Origin: Mesostigma viride
Taxonomy: Eukaryota > Streptophyta > Mesostigmatophyceae > Mesostigmatales > Mesostigmataceae
Direction of reading: 5' to 3'
NCBI GenBank assembly: GCA_009746045.1
Contig: RPFO01000156.1
Coordinates: 4,782,091 to 4,846,090 of the forward strand
DNA: 64,000 nt
Shown here: positions 56,291-64,000 of the stretch, in pieces
How the letters are laid out: every line of letters starts with the position of its first letter
How positions within the stretch are numbered: the first letter of the stretch is position 1
Position numbers and translations under genes: made by a program
The notes under the pieces: generated by a model
Told to the model about the DNA's origin: nothing
Databases searched by the model: none
What the model saw: the letters and a program-made list of their open reading frames with translations, nothing else

Positions 56291-57810
56291 AGGGGTTGAG
56301 CGGATGACGCCAACGGCAGCGTCTTTGCTCTCAGTGCTCTAGAGAGTCTTTGCTCTAGAGAGGTATACTTGCTGTCCCCCCTGGTGGTGCCACCTGGGGG
56401 TTCCCCCAGCCGGGCGGCGGGGCAAGCAACGCAGCATGCACCAATGTGCACTGACTGCATTAATTAGCGGCGGGCCGGCGCGGTTGCTGCCCTCACGGCG
56501 TTCGATTCCGCTCGGCGATGGGCTTCCATCAGATCCTGCAGCTCTTCGTGGGGATGGCATCCGTGGTCGATCGAGATGCCAGGTCGCTAACCACATGCAG
56601 TAGGTCCGGAGTGCGGCGAGAGGCTAGGCAGCATCTGCCTGCCGGACCTAGGCTGGGCAGCGATCGGGTGGCCGTCTCGCGTCTGCGCCGCGATCTCTGT
56701 CGCGTTTGCATGCCATTATAACCTAGCTAGACTATCACTTGGAAGACATATCCACACTCGTCGCCCAATGGCCGTGCGTGTCTTGGATAGCCCATCTGCA
56801 TGATCTCACGGACGACGCAACGGAGTCAAAGCCGCGACCTTTATCGCAACAAGGAGCGCCTCCCCGTCCTAGGGTGGATATGTTATTTTTAAGAATTTGT
56901 TTGTTTGTTGCCTTCCACGGCGTTGGATTGCCATCCGTCCAGGCATGGTTGTCTCACTTCATCAGTCTCCCTCCATGCAGGTAGTTCCTACAGATAGCCA
57001 CGCAGATAGCCGTTCGTGTCTTTCCTCTCAGACAACAACTCTAGTCCTTCCACGACATTGGATCGCCATAGGTCCAGGATTAGTTGTCTCGATCACTTAA
57101 TATAGGCTACCTAATCTAGCATATCAATGAGTCAACCATGCAGTGCTCATGACAACTATTCCAGCTATACACTATTGAGACAACTACTCAGTTCACTAGT
57201 GAGACGCATCGCGGATGGATAGTACGTTGTTTCACAAGCTACAGAGTTCATGATTTGTAAAAAATAAGAATGTACAGCAATCATTTATATTAAAATTTAA
57301 AAATGGCAATCAACTAGATCGGTTATGAAGTCGGTATCAATCAGGAATACAGCTGGCTGGCTTAATGTCCACAGCCATGTAAATGAATATGAATGAAAAA
57401 GAATGGCGGCCCATTCACACAAGTGTGAATCGTACACAAAAAATCCAAAGAATGAAAATGCTAATACTAACCAAACAATCATACGGAAAAGTACTCCTGG
57501 CTAATGCAAGAAGCTACCAGTCACAAATCATGGGTCTGCAAGTTTGCAGAGAACCTGCCCATACGACCCATCCACCTGACAGCTGCCCACACCATACCAG
57601 CAAACAAGGGGAATATCGCCAGGGCTGCCGCTGCCCCATGTGGGGCCTAATGTATCATAAAAGCGACACACCCAGGCCGTACTTTACACACAAAAACACA
57701 CAAAGTTTCAGGCCATAGCCTTGACTTGGTTTCATTAGAAACCCGACTCAGCTGCATCACGATTCGGTTATCAGCAGCATCACAGTGACTCGGTTGCTGC
57801 AACACGCTGT
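56291..57810. other. Unrecognised stretch and 3' flank of the next gene
   Basis: A diverged direct repeat of about 130 bp (CCTTCCACG-CGTTGGAT near 56914, again near 57047) is seen. No gene is supported. The part nearest 57811 is probably the 3' UTR of the minus-strand gene. Confidence 0.35.
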
Positions 57811-60362
57811 CTACTGCAGCATCCTGCGGCCACGCACGCCGGGGTCATTCTCCGGGACCTCCTCGATGCCCTCATCGCCGATAACCTCCACCGAGTCCTC
57901 CACCGAGTCCGCATCGTCCAAGGACTCCTCGCTGCCGTCATCCGACAAGAGCGAGCGGCGCCGCGCCTGCACGGGGCACCGGGGATCGGTGGCTCCCAGC
58001 GCGCCCGAGCGCGACAGCTGGCAGTAGGTGTTGCAACTCTGTGACGTCGTATTGATGGTCGCCACCGAGCCTGCCGGCTGCTGGCATAACACCGCCTCAG
58101 CGCAGAAGCGCTCGGCCTCCTTCTGGGTCGCCGTGCCTGGCTGGGTGTCGCGCAGGGTTCGGGCGGCCGCGCACGCGCCGTAGTAGCGCGCGTCCGACTC
58201 GGGGGACCCTGGCAGGTGGAACACGACCTTGCGGGCGCGGCTGTTGCAAGTGCTGCCGCAGTTGCCGCACACGATGCCCTGCGCGGCCATCTTCCAGCAC
58301 TCGACCAAGTTGCAGCCGTTGGAGGTCCCGTTCTGCCTGGTGCAGTCGCAGTCGGTGAGGCGGAAGTCGCGGATGTTCTGCCACCCGCAAATGGTCGCGG
58401 AGCTCATGTTGTACCCCACCTTCTCGTGCTGCGTCTTCTGCAGGTACTGGCAGCTGCCAGGGTTGTTGGACATGGTCAGGTGGCAGTGGTACGCGGGCGT
58501 CGCCTGCATGGACAAGGGGAGGATGGTGCTCCAGCCCGACCCAACGCAGTAGCCGTAACCACAGTCCTTGGGCGAGTGCGTCCATGCGTGCGTGCATGAC
58601 GCCTGGTAGCACATGTTGCAGTAGCTCTGCAGCCGTGGGCATCGAGTGTAGGCAAAATGGGCGGTAAAATGGGGGCACAAGCGTTAAAAGTGTTGGCAGC
58701 TTTGCGACTAGGTATCCAGGGGTGCAGCATTCCTACGTGCAGTGCAGCATTGCACCAATGCGCTCTAACCAATTCGGTTTATGGTGCCGGATATAAGCAA
58801 CAGGCAAGCACGATGCAGGCATGGATGCAAGCGTGCAGTGGGGGCCCATGGTTGGCATTGCTAGCCTGCAGCTGCTCTTGCATGGCTGTTGTGAGCATGG
58901 CATTGTCAAAGGGGGAGAAGAAATCTATGCGATGAGTTGATTAGGCCACTAGGTGCTCACCTGCAGCTGCGCCTGCGTGGCTGTCATGAGCATGGCACTT
59001 GTGAACTCAAACGCGCCAGTGCAGGGCTTGCAAGGGATGATGGCATCCCCGCCCCCCTCCTCGTAGCCCAGCACCCACTCGCCATCCTTCTTGACCACGT
59101 AGCATGTCGCGTCCAAGTCGGTCCCGGCGATCGGCATCGCGTCCCCCTGGAACCCACGCGGCTTGTCAAAGTTCCACGCTTTCTGTCGGGTGCATGGGGC
59201 GGGGGGGGGGGCGGGGGGAGGACAAGACAGATAGGGGGCATGACACAGATTGAGTAACCCGCACGGCTTCGTCAAAGCTCCACGCCTTCTGTTGGTGGTT
59301 ATTGTTGTATTAGGTAGGGGTACAAGACGTATAGCGGGTACGACATAGATTGATCACCCTCACGGCTTGTGCCCTGTGTATTATTGTGTGTGTGTGTGTG
59401 GCGAGGTGGGGTGGGGTGGGGTGGGGTGGGGTGGGGGGGGCGGGAAAACATTATGGATATATCGAGATTGGTAGGGTGAGGGAATAATGATGAAAGCGCA
59501 GTTAAAGCACATAGCAAGCAGACACAACGTCTGTGTAAGGGGTTGGGCCATGTCTGCATGAGTTGACAATGTCGAGGAAAGCCTTTGTGACGTGCCAGTT
59601 TCACGTCCCTGTGCTCCCACATGCCTTTCCTATCACACACATCCCTCCCTGGTTGGAGCTGGTAACGCAACTTTTGAGGTTACATGAGGACAAGACCTGG
59701 CAAGAATAACGCAAAGAATGACACCAGAGGGCCGGCGGGTCGACATGAGCTGCACGCTGCACGCACCTTGTAGTGCTGGGTGTTCTGGTAGCCGTCCTGC
59801 TCGGTAGCCGGTAGCTGCTTGGCGGTAAAAGTGTCTTGCACCTCGGCGAGCCACACAACTGCTCCAATAGCATTGCAGAGTAAGAGCAAGGCAGGCCAGG
59901 CATTGCTGTGATTAGCAAACGGTCGCATGACAGATAGTCAAGTCGTCATTGCCGGCTAACTGTACAGGGTCGGTCACCCTGAACGAAACCAGGCGTCGAT
60001 TGCAACTCTACCAGTGGATAGTCAGCTAAAGGAAAGGCTTTCGTACTATGGGACATAAGTCAGAAAAGTTGTTTCTTCGCATTACCTGCGCACCCCTCCC
60101 ACGCATCCACTGGCGTGGCGTCACTGGTGCGCCGGGCATCGCATGCAGCGCCCAGGTTCTGGTTCGGACCGGTGGCCCACTGCACGTAATCAGGAACGTT
60201 ATCGTGCCATTCATGCCAGATGGGGCTGTGACCGCCCGGAGTGCTCAAGGCCGCCCATTGGGTTGGGTCGAAGCCGTCCTGCCCGTTGGCAGCGTGGATA
60301 AGCGCCAACGCTACGCATGTGTACAGCAAGGCCTGCTGCATGGCGATACAAGGGAGCTTCAT
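57811..60362 (-). CDS. Secreted cysteine-rich protein, four exons
   Basis: Exons 60362-60086, 59858-59767, 59182-58961 and 58626-57811 join in phase to 468 residues. I chose MKLPCIAMQQALLYTCVALA because it opens a clean signal peptide ending near IHAANG. After it come a short conserved domain (ATGPNQNLGAACDARRTSDA, PVDAWEGCA), a WLAEVQDTFTAK segment, WNFDKPRGFQGDAMPIAGTD, and then a large Cys-rich domain. The landmarks are CNMCYQASC, ATPAYHCHLTMSN, DCDCTRQNGTSNGC, ECWKMAAQGIVCGNC, SDARYYGAC and AERFCAEAVLCQQPA. The C-terminus has RRRSLL, an acidic run and RRMLQ. Cysteine pairing and the signal peptide imply an extracellular or wall/matrix location; no named domain is recognised. The plus-strand neighbour at 61193 is a paralogue. 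Confidence 0.88.
59387..59450. repeat. GT and GGGGT microsatellite in an intron
   Basis: GTGTGTGTGTG is followed by GGGGT repeats inside the 59183-59766 intron of the minus-strand gene. A smaller poly-G tract lies at 59200-59220, also in this intron. Confidence 0.9.
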
Positions 60363-61192
60363 GGATGCAAAAGCCGCATGCACTTAACCGCAAGCTAAGC
60401 TGCAATGAAGTGAGTTGTAAGCCTCGAAGGGTGAGGACAGTCAACTGCCAAGGTTTTACCTACGATGCTGTCTACGTCGTGGACGAAACTTGTCGTCGCT
60501 TTGCACGCTGCGCCCAATTTATGACATCCCGTCTCCCACACACTTCCAAGGTTCGTTTACAATTTGCAAGCAGGTCGCTTGCCACGTGGAGGGCACGGAG
60601 TGTTGCACAGGGGACTTGGGACAAAAGTCCCAACACGTGGCGGAACATTAGCGTCGGAGCATTGCAATTAACAAAGATTCGGGAAGAGGTTCGTCGGCAT
60701 TATCTCCAACATCTTCGCCAGTAGAATCTTGCGCCAAAGCGGGGTGCCACGCGTCAGAAAAAAATGCCAAGCCGTCCAACTCTGCCAGTGGAATCCTGCA
60801 AGGTCGTATCGAATTTCGAGGAATCACAAGCATGGGCCACTCGTCAATGAAAGATTTGGTACGATACTGGATGCGACAATAGTCGCGCTCTCGGGCCGCG
60901 CGACCGGCCGTAACGTGCGATCACGTGAACCATACTTGTCGACGCACGCTTTGCCTCCACGTGGCGCTCAACCACCGAGTCTCCTCAGTGTGTGGCAATC
61001 CTCCTTGTCGTAGCCATGATTCACTGCTGCATGCCGCATTTGTTGCCCCCCGAGAGTGCCTATATAAGAAGCACTTGGGCAGCAGTATCCTCAAAGTCTC
61101 GAGCTCACCTCATCGTCTGTCCTTCGCACAAAGCCTTGCACGACTTGTCTCCTCCCAAACCACGTGAACACTTGCACTCCCACTCAGCTACC
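60363..61192. promoter_or_regulatory. Shared divergent promoter with CACGTG boxes
   Basis: The two paralogues start on either side of these 830 bases. CACGTG occurs at 60583-60588, 60634-60639, 60922-60927, 60958-60963 and 61161-61166. A good TATA box, TATATAAGAA, lies at 61061-61070, 122 bases before the plus-strand ATG. CACGTG boxes bind bHLH or bZIP factors in plants and algae, so joint regulation is plausible; that is inference. Confidence 0.65.
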
Positions 61193-63234
61193 ATGACGGC
61201 ATTGTCCTTCAAGGCCATGCGCAGTGCATGGCTGTGTACCTGCCTGGCACTGGCCATCCTCAGCGCCTGCGCCGCGCAGAGTGACCCCGTGCCTTACCAC
61301 AGCAATCTGTACAACGAATGGCGCACTAGCCGCCCACATGTCTTCTGGGCAGAGGGTCCTGGACAGCGCATGGGGCAGGTCTGCGACGTGTGGCGCACCC
61401 CGGCGACATCGGTCTGGCCCGCCGTGGATGCGTGGGAAGGGTGCGCAAGTACGTATTTCATTCGTGGCGATGATTAGCCTAAACTCATTTTCACGCCACA
61501 AGTTTACCGTCATGCCCTTTAGTCTCTACTTGCTTGCCGATCTGCGTCTTCTACAACCCTTGCACGCACTCCTTTCTGTATAGCAGCTGTAATGCGGCGT
61601 CACCCGCTTCTGTACTAGTGGTCACAGCTCGTCACGGATAAGTAATCTAACCAATTACCTCATTTGTCTGCATCAAACCTGTCGCGACCTGAATCTTGTC
61701 ATGCGTGCAGCCCTCTTCTTGGCGGAACCTAACGGCAACTTCACGGTGAAGGACCTGCCCGCCAACCAGCAGAACAACTTCCAGAACACCCAGAAATACA
61801 ATGTATGTGGCCCAAATGAACCCGCATGGCCTCTCACGTGCTCTTTCTTTTCTGTATTTTTCCAGTCGTGCCCTTTTGTTGCCCAGAGTCTGCCCCACTG
61901 AGAGCTTTGTCTGCCCAAGGTTCTCTTATCGGATCTCTTATAAGAGTCTCTTATGGTGGCGCTGTGCTGTGCGAGGGGCTCTCTTGATTGTCACAACAGA
62001 TGCTCTAGTAAACGACCACTGCCTGATACTTCTTAAATCAGCTGTCAAGCCTAGAAGCCATTTACCCTACTTGTTTGCCCATGCGCCCCTTTGCCCATTG
62101 CTGACCCTAGCCACATGCCTTTGATCGTTGTCCACATCTGTTGGGCGTTTTTACCGCACAACCCGTTGGGTGGGCACCACCTCGCAGATGGCGTGGGCGT
62201 TTGACAAGCCGCTGGGGCTCAAGGAGGACGCGCTTCCGATTGCCGGTACCGACATGAACGCAGTCTGCTACCTGTTCAACCTAGATGGCCGCCTGCAGAT
62301 GGGCTACGAGGAGGGTGATGGCGACAGCATTGTGCCCTGCAACCCCGACCAGGGTTCGTTCGCGTTCAACAGCACCAACCTGCTGACCGCGACCCCGCAG
62401 CAGCTGCAGACCTACTGCGACATGTGCTACCAGTCGGTGTGCTCAAGCAGCTACTCGCGTGACCCTCGCAGCTGCGGGAGCGGGTACCAAGTGGGCACCG
62501 CCAACACTGGCAATGTGCTGCTCAATCTGACCGGCCAGGCCACGCCCGCGTACCACTGCCACCTGACCATGTCCAACGAGGGCGCTTGCGACTATGTGCA
62601 GTACAAGCAGCACGAGACCGCGCGCCAGTATTACATGCCGTCCGCCGTGGTGTGCGGGTGGCAGAGCCTGAAGCAGTTCAAGGTGACCGAGTGCGACTGC
62701 ACTCGCGTGGCCGGGACCGACAACGGCTGCGGCGCGCTCGAGTGCTACCGTATGGCCGCGCAGGGGTTCGCGTGCGCCAACTGCAACTCGTGCTCCTCGT
62801 CCGACTCGCGCGAGTACATCTTTGGCCTGTATAACAAGAACTCGTACTCCTCGGATGCCCGCTACCACGGCTCGTGCGGCCTCGCCCGCTACCTGCGGGA
62901 GACCGAGTACAACACCGCCGCGCACAAGCAGGCCGAGCGCCTGTGCGCCGAGGCGATCTTGTGCCCGCAGCCGGCACTCAACTCGACGGCGGCGATCAAC
63001 CTGACCCAGAGCAGCTGCGCGCTCTACTGCCAGCTTACCAACACCGTCTACGAGATGGCCATGGACACCCGCTGCCCGGCACCCCCTGCCCCCGCTGGAG
63101 GCGCTCGCCGCCTGCTTCAGGTCGAGCTCGCTTCGTCCAGCTACTACGAGGGCGCGTCGGTGGGGGAGCTCCCGACGAGCGTGCTGTCGGTCACGGAGCA
63201 GATGGAGAATGGCCACCTCATCTCCCGCAAGTGA
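61193..63234 (+). CDS. Secreted cysteine-rich protein, three exons (paralogue)
   Basis: Exons 61193-61448, 61711-61802 and 62188-63234 join in phase to 464 residues. MTALSFKAMRSAWLCTCLAL opens a signal peptide ending near ACAAQ. The same layout as the minus-strand gene follows: AEGPGQRMGQVCDVWRTP, AVDAWEGCA, FLAEPNGNFTVKDLPANQQN, WAFDKPLGLKEDALPIAGTD, then CDMCYQSVC, ATPAYHCHLTMSN, ECDCTRVAGTDNGC, ECYRMAAQGFACANC, SDARYHGSC and AERLCAEAILCPQPA. The tail holds RRLLQ, then SSSYYEGASVGELPTS. Exon 2 is 92 bases in both genes. The third and fourth exons of the paralogue are fused here, so an intron was lost here or gained there. Function unknown; probably an extracellular matrix or coat protein. 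Confidence 0.9.
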
Positions 63235-64000
63235 AGCTCATCTCGATCCCACAAGTGAGGCTTGCTAAGCGATGTGGGTCCTGAACGAGCAAGCATGTGG
63301 CATGTTGTTGGATACCCCGTGGCCGCAACGAGACGTGCAAGGCTTTGCCGAGCTACGAGATTGATGGTTAATTGATTCATTCATTGGTTGACGTGGGCAA
63401 TTGCAAGTTCCCGTCGACGAGGAACAAGTGCCTCATTGAAGTGCATGAGATCCTCCTGATTTGATTTGTACGTTGTGACTTGTAAACTGAACTCGGGGAC
63501 TACTAATGCCAGTAGCCTTGTCATATTGGGTTACCAGTTGATTCACTGGTTGTTTATTGTTTTCGATTCTTTGGATTCTTTGCAATGGTTCACATATTGT
63601 GAAACAGGATGCGTGTGATACTTTTTGTGCTTGCGATTCCTTGCTGTATTATTGCACCATATTGGTGTGTGTGTGTGTGTGTGTGTTTGTTTGTCAGTTG
63701 CCGTGTAGAAGGGCCATGCAGGCTGTAGCAGTCCGCCCTGATATGTTGATGCATAGAATATGCGTACTGTATGGCTGGCTATTGGTCAGCTAGAAGTGTG
63801 CATGTGCACGGGATCTCCAACATGTGACACTGGCAACAAGATTTTTTTCCCAAGGTACGGATTGTGCCTTGAGAGTAATATGTCTATTTTTTATTAATCA
63901 ATGAATGTCAATTAACTACTTTCATGTGCAATCATGGCATGCATCCGTCTCCATGTCACCCTGTGTGCACATGCATGATCGAGATATATGTTGTCTCCTT
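63235..64000. other. 3' flank
   Basis: Presumed 3' UTR then non-coding DNA. A GT microsatellite lies at about 63666-63686. No gene is supported. Confidence 0.5.

Noticed and set aside
58097-58678. A second long minus-strand ORF and plus-strand ORFs over the secreted gene
   Set aside because: Shadow frames in GC-rich coding sequence; the spliced cysteine-rich frame has a matching paralogue.

Overview
This is a eukaryotic nuclear window. Spliceosomal GT-AG introns, LINEs, a CACTA element and long tandem arrays fill most of it. The best clue to the organism is the pair of secreted cysteine-rich proteins at the right end. Their C-terminal regions carry RRLLQ/RRMLQ, a motif common in secreted proteins of green algae. 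I therefore read the DNA as coming from a green alga, with modest confidence; the species cannot be told from this sequence.

Layout. (a) About 1-3756: a minus-strand, three-exon gene for an RNase-H/DDE-like transposase, with a short palindromic motif repeated in its introns. (b) 3757-23423: a 19.7 kb block of nested DNA elements sharing the terminal inverted repeat GAGGGGATTCATAAGTG. The block holds a two-exon transposase gene with a GHTH-x-D-x-D signature (5015-8667), arrays of 120 bp and 173 bp repeats, a 5'-truncated LINE (11696-14938), an inverted internally deleted copy of the transposase element (15671-19045), and a 1,090 bp three-level palindrome (22207-23296) with its own target duplication. 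(c) 23428-31917: a plus-strand, multi-exon gene for a very large charged protein of unknown function. The same palindromic motif sits in its introns, so (a) and (c) were probably one divergent locus or one large element before block (b) landed between them. (d) 31918-33891: G-rich, no gene. (e) 33892-43843: an almost complete CACTA/EnSpm transposon with two head-to-head genes, a TNP2-type transposase (plus) and a proline-rich accessory gene (minus), flanked by dense subterminal TCTCAGGA motifs. (f) 43844-57800: decayed accessory DNA with LINE fragments, minisatellites, a GT-rich tract and a few orphan ORFs. (g) 57811-63234: two paralogous secreted cysteine-rich genes, head to head across an 830 bp promoter with several CACGTG boxes.

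How the parts relate: only (g) looks like ordinary host gene content. The rest is a record of elements landing in elements: palindrome into 173 bp array, LINE and array-type element into the transposase element, and that whole block into the promoter of an older divergent pair. The least explained items are the GAGGGG element family, the intronic palindromic motif on both sides of it, and the hierarchical palindrome.
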